Of a stretch of DNA of 64,000 nucleotides, positions 11,399 to 24,130 are shown one piece after another. The stretch spans positions 1,736,001 through 1,800,000 of the forward strand of contig VNWV01000003.1 in NCBI GenBank assembly GCA_009801085.1, in the 5' to 3' direction. Both the position numbers and the translations under genes were made by a program. A model generated the notes under the pieces. The model saw only the letters and a program-made list of their open reading frames with translations, was not told the DNA's origin and searched no databases. The number at the start of each line of letters is the position of its first letter. Position 1 is the stretch's first letter. The DNA is from Lasiodiplodia sp. COLG20. Taxonomy: Eukaryota; Ascomycota; Dothideomycetes; Botryosphaeriales; Botryosphaeriaceae.

Positions 11399-12638
11399 TC
11401 TCAATGGAAGTGTTTGGGAAGGTCAAGGTCTCAGCCACAGACGCGGAGGCTTGCTTGAGCCGGCAATTCGGGCTGGTGCCCGAAGGGAGGTGGTGAGGCT
11501 TGAAGGAGAAACTGGAGTTGCCAATAGCTCCGGCGGGAGACAAATTTCACCGGACGATCTGCTATGGGATGCCGGATTCCGTGCAAGTTATTGGTAAACC
11601 ACTGGACCAGGCGCTATCACGTCGCCACTATCAAGGATATCGAAAAGTGGCGCGTAATGCGTGATGCGGTCTGCGACAGGCAAATAAAATGGCGAATAAA
11701 ACGACACGGGATTGACGTTCAGAGAGCGAGTTGAGTGTGATGAGGTGCAGTCGGAGCTCGGTGTTTGACTGCCCCTTCCAGAAGGGCTGGCGAAAATGGT
11801 CGGCAGCCCTACCCGTCGCTGAAAGAGTGGGCTCAAACAGTGCGGCGCCAAATAGCCGGGAAAGCATACGCAAGCTCTGTAGCACAGAGCTATTCGGTAG
11901 CGCGCTCGGCCAATCAGAAGGGCCGTGAAGCTGGTGACGAGCGAGCACGATCCTTCTATCGTAAACGTCCTTGCGCTCGCCGGAGTCAGTCTCTGTGCTT
12001 TCAAGCAGGCCTAGGCGGGCCTCCGAGCGTACCCCGGCCAGAAAGTTGGTCCTGGAGGCGAGAAGCCGTCGAAGTGTTGTTGAGAGCGGCCGCGCGTTGT
12101 TCGCGGCCGGCAGATGGGATCGGCGGGCTGCGGCAGTGACGTTGACTATCGCGAGGTTCCTGCGGCGAAGCTTGCGGCTCTGAGGCTAAGCAGCAGGCAG
12201 ATTGGTGCTGGGTGCTTGGCAGGCCGCGTGGCACTCGTTTCGACCCCGTGCTTCGCAGCGCGGATGGCAGGCCGAGTAGATGCCGGCCAAGACCGGCTAG
12301 GCTGCCTTAGGAAACAACGCCCACGAGTCCCACCCCCAGCATTGCGCGTTTGTCGTTTCCTCATCGCCTACCTGCTAGAAACGGCGGGAAGCTGGCTGTG
12401 TTTAGGCCATGCTTAGCGGTCTGCGTAATCACTCCGCCTCTGATTGAAGGACTCCGCTGGCCGGGGCCGCGCAAGGAGACGATGCAATAGCAGAGGACCA
12501 ATAATGAGCAAGCCATTTGGCCATCCCACCCGTCGTTGCGCCGCTATATAAGGCCCAGCGTCTATCACTGCTGCTTCTCGACAACACTCGCTGGTCGCAA
12601 GCTTCCAAACATCCTTCTTTCGTTCATCATCATTCAAA
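11399..12638. other. Intergenic, divergent promoter region
   Basis: About 1.2 kb between the divergent Nudix and dioxygenase genes. Apart from the TATA box near 12545 nothing specific is seen. Open frames here are arginine/serine-rich without motifs. Confidence 0.5.
12545..12551 (+). promoter_or_regulatory. TATA box of the intradiol dioxygenase gene
   Basis: TATATAA lies 88-94 bp before the ATG at 12639, followed by a C/T-rich leader. It is one of the best core-promoter matches in the window and suits an inducible, highly expressed gene. Confidence 0.55.
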
Positions 12639-13943
12639 ATGGTCCGTCTTTCTGCCGTTGCCGCCGTTGCGGCTGCCACTCTCGTTGTCGCCCACCCTGG
12701 CGAGCACCACGACCACGCCAAGGTCAAGCGCGAGGTTTTTGCTCGCGATGTCCTCGCTGCCAGGCATGGCAGCGCCCTCTCCAAGTGCGCTGGTTCGCTG
12801 AAGGCGAGGGCTCTCCACGAGCGCGCTGCCGCCCGCCGTGCTGCCACCGCTGAGCGTCTCCGCAAGGAGCGTGGCATCAACAAGAAGATCAAGCACCGCC
12901 GTGATCTCGCTGCGCTGCAGGAGTTTGAGACTGTCAACCACAACATGACTGGTGTTGTCGGTCCTTCGTTTGTTGCCAGCTCTTACTTCACTGGCAACAC
13001 CAGCTGCATCATGACCCCTGAGAACACCATCGGTCCTTACGTATGTCCAAAGCCTTCTTTATGCCACAAACAACGCAGCTAACAACCGGCAGTACGTCTT
13101 GGGGGAAATGATTAGGAGAGACGTTACCGAGAATGAGCCTGGTGTTCCTCTCCACTTGGACCTCCAGTTCATTGACGTTAACACCTGCGAGCCGGTGCCG
13201 AACCTTTTCATCGATATTTGGGCCGTAAGTTCTGCCGAAGTGAGGGAAAAGTGAAGAAGAGACGCTGATTAGAACAGGCCAACGCCACTGGTACGTACTC
13301 CGGTATCGACGTCTCCAACGGTCAGGGTGGCTTGAACTCCACCTTCCTCCGCGGTGTCCAGGACACCGACGACGAGGGTGTTGCTCAGTTCGACACCATC
13401 TTCCCCGGCCACTACGAGGGCCGCGCCACTCACGAGCACGTTGTCGCTCACGTCAACGCCTCGGCCGCCGCCAACGGCACCATGATCGGTGGCACCGTCG
13501 CCCACATCGGCCAGCTCTTCTTCGACGAGGACCTCCGCAGCGCCGTCGAGGCCACCTACCCCTACAACACCAACACTGAGGAGCCTGTCACCAACGACGA
13601 TGACATGTGGGCTCCTTACCAGGCGGACAACAACTACGACCCCTTCCCGGAGTTCATCTACCTGAACAGCGAGGACATCACCGACGGTCTCCTTGCCTGG
13701 ATCTCCATTGGCATTGATGTCAATGCTGACCGCGACTCCAATGCCACGGCTGCCGCCTACCTTGCGGCCGACGGTGGCCACAGCACCGGCAACACTGTCG
13801 GCGGTGGTGGTGGTGACGGCGCCATGCCCAGCGGTGCTATGCCCAGCGGTGCCATGCCTAGCGGCGCTGCCCCTAGCGGTACTGCCTCGAAGCGCTCTTG
13901 GTTCGCCTCGAAGATGTTCAACGGTGCCGCCCGCCTCATCTAG
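12639..13943 (+). CDS. Secreted intradiol ring-cleavage dioxygenase
   Basis: Exons 12639-13040, 13093-13224 and 13278-13943 encode 399 residues; both introns (52 and 53 nt) keep the frame and rejoin conserved motifs. A signal peptide (VRLSAVAAVAAATLVVA) and a His/Lys-rich pro-segment precede the catalytic domain. Residues expected to bind Fe(III) are visible: Tyr in GPYYVLGE, Tyr in ATGTYSG, and the Tyr/His/His cluster PGHYEGRATHEHV. Intradiol enzymes cleave catechol-type rings between the two hydroxyls. Extracellular fungal members act on lignin-derived or plant phenolic aromatics, and that role is inferred here. The C-terminus carries a short tandem PSGAM repeat (13830-13880), possibly a flexible or wall-associated tail. 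The start is supported by the signal peptide and the TATA box upstream. Confidence 0.9.
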
Positions 13944-14796
13944 ACGAAAGACGACTAGAGATGGAATAGAAAGAAAAGACGACGATGGACATACTGTATT
14001 GTAGCTTTGTATATAGCAAGGGCGTTTGGGAGATGCTTGAGATACCTTTAGATATGCTACGGCCTCAAAATGCAACATTTTTGGCAAACTTTATCGTTCC
14101 AGATCCGGTGGTGACTGCTGTGTCTAAGCCAATGACTATCTATCATACCACAGCGAATTTCTGAAGATCTTACCATCCAGTGTTCGATGAAAAATAATGT
14201 CTCCTTGCATGGGCAGTTGAAGCTATCGTCCGGATGCCTTTGTACAATTTTTAAATCGACATCCACGTCCGGACGTAAGCTTCAGCTCCCCCCGAATGTA
14301 CGGTTTTCTCGGCGAAGTGAGCCCATTCCTTTAAGGCAACATGGTGCGAGATGCATGAATGACGCCGAGATGGCGAGATTGGTGGATTTGGAGCAAAGAA
14401 AAAGAAGCACCGTCACGCCATGTGAAAGCGCTCGGCGAGGCTGCAGGGGGAGTGGGGCTGGCCGGTAGTGGCGGGATCCACTGGGCGACGTGTCGGATGC
14501 CTGATGCAGGCGGCCAAACTACGAGGAAACGGCGGACGAGCGCGCAAAAGTGTATGCAGCGGCGGGCAGCGGGTGACAGAAAGTGGCAGGCGGTGATGGC
14601 AGCGGCAGGCGACGACAGAGCTGACGAAATGCGGCTCTAGCGCTCAGCCTTACCGTCTGAACGTCGGGCTTGGCGGCGCTCAGGGCAGCGTCGGGCGTGC
14701 TGAGGCCCCCGCAACTTCGACGCGCATCTCTCCGCGCAGCTTTCCACCGCCGCTTCCGTCGCTACTGCTGCCACCGACTTTCGCTCCGTCGCAGCC
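13944..14796. other. Intergenic, promoter of the GCN5 locus
   Basis: About 850 bp between tandem genes. The 3' flank of the dioxygenase is AT-rich, then the sequence becomes GC-rich from about 14400 towards the GCN5 start. No gene is recognised. Confidence 0.5.
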
Positions 14797-16476
<1,680 letters not shown>

Positions 16477-17686
16477 GAGTAGAATGCCGCCGGAGTGAAG
16501 AATGGGCTTGGTCTTGTATAACTGAAAAGATACCCGGCGTTCGGGTTGGGCTGTTGATTGAAAGGTATTGAAGTATATATAATAGGCGTGTGGCGTTTCA
16601 GGGAATTTCAAAATGTCTGAGGGCTTTTGGGGTGGACGAGCCCCCTGAACTAACATGATATACGTCTTACTGCAATTTTAACATTTTTAATGGGGTCTCA
16701 CATTCATCAATTGAGGGTCGTATCTTTGAACTCATTTGTGAACATGCCTGTTTGGTGGCCTATGCGATCAGAGGTACAAGTTAGTAATGCCGTTCGACAC
16801 CAATACGCACAACAAAGTCCGAACAGACCAGCAAAATTTTCATAAATTCATATAAGCCCTGCCTGCCGCTACTCTACCAACGTACGTGGTATTGTCTTAA
16901 GGGAAAAAAGAGAGTGAGATGGAATCTCTGAGCAGACACAACCACGAACAACAAGGACTACCCCCGCCCAAGTTTGATGCGCATCCGAGGTGCATACAGG
17001 AAAGAGGAAAATAGATTGGGGGCAAGGGAAAGGAGCAGAAAAGTAAAAAGTCATTTGCTGGAAATTGTACCCTCCCTCTACAGACGTCAATAACCCGCAT
17101 GGATCCAGTTCAACGACTTGTGTGCTTGCTTGTTTGCGCGTTTGGTCATTACGCAGTCAGCCAAAGATATCCCCGCGCACCATGACCGTCTTGAAACTTG
17201 TAAAATCAAAGTATGAGAGCAAGAGGGAGAAGAAAATGAGATGCCCTGCACCAAATCTGGAACGCGGGCGCTAGGGGTAGTCCTGGGGCAGACCGCCTCT
17301 AACAGGCACTGGCAGACGAGGATTTTCGACGCCGAGCCCATGCTTGTATCCAATCTAGTACTGATTTTGTTTAAAAACGGGAGACGGGGACCGAAGAGAA
17401 CCTTGCTTTGATGAGGTAAAGCTCAAGATGAGGGCTCCATTATGATTTGAACAGCACCCAACCTGGCCCCTTCTTCCGCTAAAGGTCAACGTAGAAGCTG
17501 TGGCTGAGGTAGTGTGGGTGAGGATCATAACATCATCGTGGAGGTTGCCCTCAGCAAGGAAATTTGAGGTCTGTAATGCTGTTATAGTACAGGGGCGGGT
17601 TAATTGAGAGAAGAAAAAAGTCCTTAAGTGTCTGAAATCAGAATGCCGACGCAAGCAGGGTTGGCGATCGCAGGCAGCGAAGGAGA
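16477..17686. other. Intergenic between convergent genes
   Basis: About 1.2 kb separating the 3' ends of GCN5 and the TFIIA subunit gene. The composition is moderately AT-rich. No gene, repeat or conserved motif was recognised. Confidence 0.5.
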
Positions 17687-19395
17687 TCACCACTCGAATT
17701 CGCCTTGGGCCTTGTGGAACAGGTAGCTGTAGATGATCAGCATTTGGATAAAGCAGACGACGAATGAAACTTACTCTTTGCCACCTGTAGAGAGCACACC
17801 GTCCTTCAGGGTGCACTTCCACTTGTTCTTGACACGCTGAACTTTGTCATACGTGCAAATCATGGTGTCGCCCTGAGGACCCTCGTCGTCACCCTCCTGG
17901 ATTTGTTCCTCATCAGAGTCATCAAGGTCTGAGTTGATAGCCTCGTCGTCGTTCTCCTCCTTTTCGTCATCGACGCCCAGCTCTCCATCCAGTTGGGGGA
18001 TGCTGGAGGCGCCTGACAGTCCAGGAGCAGCGACAACACGACGCTTCTTGCCCTTGGAGCCGGGAAGGTCTTCAATCGGCTGTAGCAAGCCGCTCTCCAA
18101 AACGTCCATCTTTTGCTCAAACTGAGCACGGAGCATGCCATCGGCATTGAGCCTGGCCGTGTCAGCTTCAGCACGCCTCGCAGCCACCAACGATCTCCAT
18201 TGGTCCTCAGCATCACCAGCTCCGTCAGTCTGAGCAGCGTACAAAGAGTTTGGTTGTTGCTGCTGCTGAGGCTGGCCGGGGTGAGGTCCTTGTTGTTGCG
18301 GAGGCTGGTGCTGTTGATGCTGGCGATTCGGAGGCATCTGCAGGTTCATGGGGCGCTGCTGCTGCTGTGGCTGTTGTTGCGGCGGCTGCTGCTGACCTGG
18401 AAGTGCAACGTTATTTTGCGGAGAGTATGCTGAAGCAATCGAGGCGTGGGCCTGAGCGCCGAAGTTTTGTTGCAGCAGTTGGGTAGCACGCTGTTGGGCA
18501 ACATTGCCATTGGGAAGGTTGTAGCCATTCACGTTGTATCCAGGCATGTTGTTCTCATAGCCATTGCCCGGCTCCTGCTTGACGCGAACTTGGGATGCGT
18601 ACTGCTGATTGGGCGGTTGCGACGCCGCAGGCGGCATCTGCTGCGGCATCGACGGCTTCGCATCATTCGACGGGACAGTCGGCGGGTTGTTGATCTGAGG
18701 CTGCGGCGGCGGGGGGTCCCACGGCATCTGAGCCACATGCAGAGCCGAGAGCTTCTTCTGCCATATCTGCAAGGCTGTTAGCGGTCTCTACAATGCCAGA
18801 ACGAGCGGTGCATGAGTGTGGTGATCCAAAGGGAAGACGCATCACGTGCGTGTGCTAGCCGAAATGAGCAAGGCGCCTGAAACGTGGGGCGGGAAAATTT
18901 GGTTGGGGTATAAAATAGGCGAAGGCAGATACAAAGGAGGAGGCACTGCCCTCCCCCGATCGCCTCAGAGCCCGCCGGCTCCTTCGAGCCCAGCCAACCC
19001 CGCTTTTACTGCCATCCTCGCCCGTCGGCAGCCTAGCCCCATCACTGGCCCGCTGACAACAAGGGAAAAAGAAAAGACATGCAAAGAACAAAGCACGCTC
19101 CGGCGGTCGCGGTTGCGGTCGCGGGCCCGCTGCAGAGCCGGGCGGGCTGAGTGCAAGGTGGCAAAACATCGCAACGGGCGCAGATCCACGAACCTCTTTC
19201 AGCTCCTGCAGCGTCTGCTGGTCGACACCGCTCTCCTCAAAGTCATTCTGCGATGCTTGCACGACGCGATCGATGATCTGCGCAAAGGTGGTGCCCTGCT
19301 CATGCTTGTCGCGTCAGCGCAACCGCCCGGACGGAGTGACGACGGGAGCTGGGCCCGCGGAGCCTGTCGCTACTGACCGTGACGGAGTTGGACAT
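17687..19395 (-). CDS. toa1: Transcription initiation factor TFIIA large subunit
   Basis: Exons 19395-19378, 19295-19194, 18766-17775 and 17726-17687 encode 383 residues. TFIIA stabilises TBP on the TATA box at RNA polymerase II promoters. The N-terminal four-helix-bundle half is split over exons 1-3 (MSNSVT; FAQIIDRVVQ; IWQKKLSALHVAQMPWDP). A long low-complexity linker rich in Gln, Pro and Asn follows (about residues 55-220), then an acidic stretch (DDEKEENDDEAINSDLDDSD). The C-terminal beta-barrel half ends in DYLFHKAQGEFEW, the family's invariant terminus, which needs the last intron removed. The second intron is 427 nt, long for this genome. Exon 1 is only six codons; its donor is GTCAGT. 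Confidence 0.92.
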
Positions 19396-20219
19396 GGTGG
19401 CGGCGGGACGGCCTGAAGGCCCGGTGTGGAGATTGGGAGCGGGAGCGGGAGCGGGTGAGGCTAGACGGCCGTGTCACGGAAGCGCTGGTGGTGTCGCGCG
19501 AGGTGGTGGATTGGAAGGCCCGACCGACGTCGGCACTCGGGCCGCCGCTGTGCGCTCTGCTTTCTTCTAGCCGCTACTTGTCTTGCTATCAACAATAGTG
19601 CTCGTCGGGCGCCGTGCGGAGGTGCAGGGACGGGCGTTGTGGTGGCCGTGTCTTTGTATGCGAGGTAGATGGTTTGGTGATGGGCGGCTGTAGGCCGACG
19701 AAGTGCAAGCCAGGCAAGAGCGCCGCAAGCAATTGCCCGCGGTTTTGCCGCTGACCAGCCCTTTCCAAACTCAGCTGCCACCCTCACCCTCGTGCTGCGC
19801 CCTCATCCGCAGGCTCCTGGCATTTGAGTCCCAGTTGCCTTACTCCCGTGCTTCCATTGCTCGCGCTGCTTCGCGTGCGCGCCCCGGGTAACACAGCGCA
19901 TAGGGCGTGCGCATTGAGGGGCACTCTTGGCGCGTCTGCTCACAGGCACCGCCTGCAAGGGCGCGCGTCAAACGCAAGGGTTCGCAGTAGACAAAGCCAG
20001 ACAATGAAATCAATTGTTCCTATCACCGAAACTCAGGTGGTTCCACTTGCTATCCTACAGGCCACGATCGCTTTGCCCACGATCGCCTTGCCCACCTCAT
20101 TGCACGTCGCAATCATCCAGAGCAACTTTGTGAATATTCACACCCATGACCTTAACGCCTTGCATTCAGCAATAGAAAAAGAATGGTGGCCGAGAAAGAG
20201 CAATGTGTTGCTCGATAGT
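19396..20219. other. Intergenic, no gene recognised
   Basis: About 820 bp upstream of the TFIIA gene and downstream of the SRA-YDG gene. It is GC-rich near the TFIIA start. Small open frames have no recognisable domain. Confidence 0.5.
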
Positions 20220-21512
20220 TCAGATGCGTTCGGACGCCTCAATCTCAGCCTTGAACTTGTCGTACTCTCTGATTTCTGCAGCTGTCGGGCGCATTTCCTT
20301 ACCCCGGGATCTGATTGGGTCCTGGCCTTCCTTTCTTGTAAGATGAAATAGACACGACATCTTGGTGCTGTCGAGTACCGAATAACTAAGGACCTCGTAG
20401 CAGCCGTCGTAGCGAAATCCACGCGGAGGCCGGTGCACTCCTGCAGTGAGATTGTGTGATCGAATCACGCGGACGGGTTTACCGGTAGAAATGTTGAGCA
20501 TTAAGCTCTGCGTATTCTCAGAGGGCTTGCCGTCCTTTCCGTCCGTGCCGGAGTACCATATTTCTTCGCCTTCGTCGCGGTCTGAATAGTGGTTCCCGCC
20601 CGACAAAACAATAGAAAAGGCAGGCTTCCCCTTTGTAGCATAGATGCCACCTTGTGTCGAGCCATGCGCCCCATCTCGAACCGTGCAGAGCTGCGTTGGC
20701 CACCATTGGCCGTTTACCAGGCTTCCTTTATCATAGTAGTCGGCCTTGAGTTTTCCAGGATATGTGGGATCTATGCGGTCAGTAGATCGGTTTCCTGCTG
20801 TCGTCGGCCTCTTGATAATTCCTCGCAGAAGGTCGACCGAGAATATGCTAAGGGCCCATCTATTGTAGAGCTCCCGCGCATCAGCCTGGATATCCCAAGG
20901 GAATACTATTTCGCCGTCAAACAGCTGCGGGATTCCGCTGTCGTCATGTAGCATTCGCTTCCGCCTGAGGGCAATGTCGGTAACCTGCAGGAATACTAGA
21001 TCATGGATTTCGTCTCTGATGCGGTCGAACACGCGACCTATTTCCGGATTTTCATGCATTTCCTTGCATTGCTTGATGAGGTTCTTGACTTGTTCGAGCT
21101 TAGCGTCGATATCGCGCTTGCCAGCGGCTTGCTTCAGCTTCTTTTGAGGTATCGATTTGTACCAAGTAGGCTGAATGCGCTTAGGAGGTGATTGGATGGG
21201 AGCATCCAAGTCGTTGCTGTCTGTCGACTCTGATGCGCGACGGGTAGCATCGGGGGACGTTCTTCTCTTCCTCTTGCTTGACTCGGTGGTAGGATTGCTC
21301 GGCTGATTGGTCAAGTGAAGTCGCTGGAGACTCACACCAAGGATAGGTGTAGAAGGGCTTTGTACTGCTGGGGCTCGAGATGGCTGGATGGTAGTCGTTA
21401 TTGTCGCATCCTGGGCCTGCTTTTCGAGAATCTCCGTGATTCGTTCTCTGGCAAGCTGTTTTCGCTCCTCCGGGGTGAGACGGTTCTCTGAAACCCAAGC
21501 TGGTGGAGCCAT
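20220..21512 (-). CDS. SRA-YDG domain protein (putative modified-DNA reader)
   Basis: Single exon, 430 residues, beginning MAPPAWVSENRLTPEER. The N-terminal 130 residues are helical and then basic/serine-rich, with nuclear-localisation-like clusters (SSKRKRRTS, PPKRIQP). A coiled or helical segment follows (about 140-190). The SRA-YDG fold occupies roughly 255-400, with YGVEHG-type equivalents such as GSTQGGIYATKGKPAFSIVLSGG, the YSGTDGKDGK loop and a GFRYDGCYEVL segment carrying the YDG triad. SRA domains of UHRF1 and plant SUVH proteins flip out 5-methylcytosine. No RING, PHD or SET domain accompanies it here, so it is a stand-alone reader as found in other Pezizomycotina. A role in DNA-methylation-linked silencing is inferred from the family only. 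Confidence 0.85.
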   Translation of the reverse strand: MAPPAWVSENRLTPEERKQLARERITEILEKQAQDATITTTIQPSRAPAVQSPSTPILGVSLQRLHLTNQPSNPTTESSKRKRRTSPDATRRASESTDSNDLDAPIQSPPKRIQPTWYKSIPQKKLKQAAGKRDIDAKLEQVKNLIKQCKEMHENPEIGRVFDRIRDEIHDLVFLQVTDIALRRKRMLHDDSGIPQLFDGEIVFPWDIQADARELYNRWALSIFSVDLLRGIIKRPTTAGNRSTDRIDPTYPGKLKADYYDKGSLVNGQWWPTQLCTVRDGAHGSTQGGIYATKGKPAFSIVLSGGNHYSDRDEGEEIWYSGTDGKDGKPSENTQSLMLNISTGKPVRVIRSHNLTAGVHRPPRGFRYDGCYEVLSYSVLDSTKMSCLFHLTRKEGQDPIRSRGKEMRPTAAEIREYDKFKAEIEASERI

Positions 21513-22773
21513 GGCTGTGGAGTCGTCGAAACGCGTGTCGCAGGGCAGCTTCGTAGAGTGCTGTCGCGCAAGTGAGCTGGGAGTGCGGTGGAATGGACGG
21601 TGGAGCGAGCCAGTTGCCGTTCAAACTGTGCAGGGCAAAGGACTCGCGTCGAGCATGCGTGAGGTGGAGGCAAGCTGTGAAGGGTGGAGGACGCGTGTCG
21701 CCGCGTGCGTGAGGTAGACGCGAAAGAAGCGCGTTAAGTGGGTAGGGTCCAGCAGTTTGTGGCGGAAGAAGGAAGGAGCGGCCGAGCGTTTCCGTCGGGT
21801 TGTGATGCAGGTACCTACATACCCCGATGCTGGATGACACCGCGGACTGGTGAGTGGTTGAAGCAAAGGGCCTTTCGAATGTTTTAGAAGGTATCCTGAC
21901 TTTTAGGTCTCACTTCGGCAAACTCGAATGGCGGTAGTAATTTTGTCACGGAATCTCAAGGCGTGTGCTGGTGAATCGTCGTGGTGTGAGTTTGTTTTGT
22001 TTTCTGCCGCTGCTTATTGAGTCAGGATCTCAGATAGGTACATGTACCTCCGAGCCAGCATGCCCCAAATTTCAAATATACTTACTCATGACTGATCGCT
22101 CCATCGAGCCTTACGTACAGCCCATATTCGTACACCATGATGGCCCGGACCGGACCCAAGGTTGGACGAATTTTCAATTGTTAGCTAAGGGCCCCCCAAC
22201 AAATTTGCGCATCAATCGTGAATGCTTTCCATTGCTCGACACAACTGCCTGTAGTACAAATGCAAGGAAAGTGGCGATCGAACGGGTCCCATCCTTATAT
22301 TGAAAGGCTTAAGAAAATGGAACAAGCAGTGGAAAATCAAATGCAAGCTCTCCTAATAGAGTAGATGGATCAAACAAGGGAGAAACAATAATTCTCCAAA
22401 AAACGGAAGACGATACCGCACTAGACTAGACAAGTGCGAGAATCACTGTTCGAAGAAACGTTTTAGTGCTAGCATGTTTTGCAGAGGGCGCAGGACGGTG
22501 TAGGGCTGGATTGTTACTAGATAGAATGTGTGGTCAATTGAAGAACTGTCATGCTCTCTTATGTGGTGATGGCGATTTTGTCAATCAAAAACAACGCCGA
22601 TGCTGTGACAATATGATGCAGCGCAAAGATGGGCTGAAATTGAGTTGCAGGATGGATGCAGGGACGCGACCTTCGTGACGTTGATCGCTTGCGCCACAGG
22701 CAGTCGTTCCCCCAGACTTTAGAAAACTTCCTCCGCCTTCCACTGCCCCACCCACTCCAACCCGCGCAGCAGC
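21513..22773. other. Intergenic, divergent promoter region
   Basis: About 1.26 kb between the divergent SRA-YDG and Slx9 genes. No gene or repeat is recognised. It is AT-rich from about 21870 to 22640. Confidence 0.5.
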
Positions 22774-23425
22774 ATGGTATGTGGTATGCAAGTATTTCGG
22801 CTTACACTTGGACTCACTGTGCTCACAGGCACCCACCAAAGGCAAGCGTGCCTCGCTGCGCGCTAAAGCATCCAAGTCTACCTCTGCCTCCAATGCGCCT
22901 GCGCCCGACAACGCTGCGGCGACCGGCCCCGTCGTCGATACACCATTCTCTTCCTTCCGCCCTACCAAGAAAGATAAACGTGATATGAAACACTCTCTCC
23001 TCATGTCGAAGGTGCAAAAGTCCGCCATCTCGAAGAAGAAGCGCCGCCCGAATAAGCAACTGGTTACAACGCTCGAATCTCTCGCTGATGCGCTCCCGGA
23101 TGCGGGTGACGATGATGGAGCGGATGCAGACGGCGAGGATGGTGCTGTCGAGGTCGGACAGGCGAAAATCAAGCATAAGAGTCTGAAGAGTAGACCCGGC
23201 GCATTGAAGAGGAAAGAGAAGCTGGAGCGCATGGAGCGGGAACGGTTTGAGAAGAACCTGGCGCTCATGTCCATGGGTGCTTCACATGGCCCACAAGGAA
23301 AATCGCAAGAAGACACGGACATGGGCAACGCACCACCTGCTGCGCCTACGGCCAACAGGTGGTCGGCTTTGAGAAACTTTATTGAAAGCACCATGGAAAA
23401 GAAGAAGGATTTCGTATCGGGCTGA
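22774..23425 (+). CDS. slx9: Ribosome biogenesis protein Slx9
   Basis: Exon 1 is just the start codon (22774-22776); a 52-nt intron (GTATGT to CTCACAG) follows, and exon 2 runs 22829-23425, giving 199 residues. The protein begins MAPTKGKRASLRAKA and shows the Slx9/FAM207 pattern: a KKDKRDMKHSLLMSKVQK basic helix, KKKRRPNKQLVTTLESLADAL, an acidic insert, then KHKSLKSRPGALKRKEKLE and a C-terminal ANRWSALRNFIESTME. Slx9 associates with pre-40S particles and helps rRNA processing and export. The size is typical. An in-frame ATG also occurs inside the intron (22781) and would give a longer product, but splicing restores the conserved MAP-type start, so the spliced form is preferred. Confidence 0.85.
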
Positions 23426-24130
23426 GCCAGGATTGGCATGGAACCCACAGCACGAGCAAAATATTTTCTCAAACCTTAATCGACATCGAAGCACAATGAC
23501 TGCCGCAAGACGAAACACACCCGGCCGCTTGCTGCAGAGTGTCACCCAATTGTTTGCATCTGGAAAAATCGAGGTCCTACCGGCCGAGCGGCATGATTGT
23601 CGGGTCGATGCCGAGCTCCTGAGGAAACGGGCGAAAGGAGAAGGATCAACGGGAAAGATTTCATAGAGAACAGTTCCAAAGAGTGGCTTCATTGTCACAC
23701 CAGGGTATCTATTTTTTTTGTAACAGACTAGACAGAAAAATGCCATTAGTATATGCATAGTGCAGACTTTCCAGACGCCTTATCATCAATTGTTGCTTGG
23801 ACCAGAAACAAAAGCATCATGCGCAGTGTGGCTTCCGTGAGCCTAAATTCCTCATCATTCATGAAATCGGGCTTGTATGGCTTCAGCCCCTCCTTCGACC
23901 AACGCCCTGACCAAATACATCACATCCCCAGACAGGACATTCCTATCTCCTCTTGCTGTACCTGGTAATCATTCCTCCGGGCAAATTGTGGAGTGACAAT
24001 TCCGGCATCGCATGGCGCGTGGGACTTGACCTCATGGTGGGCTCCTCGTTCATCTCCAGAAATGAGGCGTGTTGGGGTTGGTGTGTTCCTGTGTTAATCG
24101 TCCGCATTTGAGAACCTCGAACGCTATGGC
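23426..24130. other. Intergenic between convergent genes
   Basis: About 700 bp shared by the 3' flanks of Slx9 and WC-2. No gene, repeat or RNA element is recognised. Confidence 0.5.

Noticed and set aside
13269..14087. 272-residue open frame antisense to the intradiol dioxygenase
   Set aside because: Low-complexity Gly/Val composition and full overlap with a gene showing iron ligands and valid introns.
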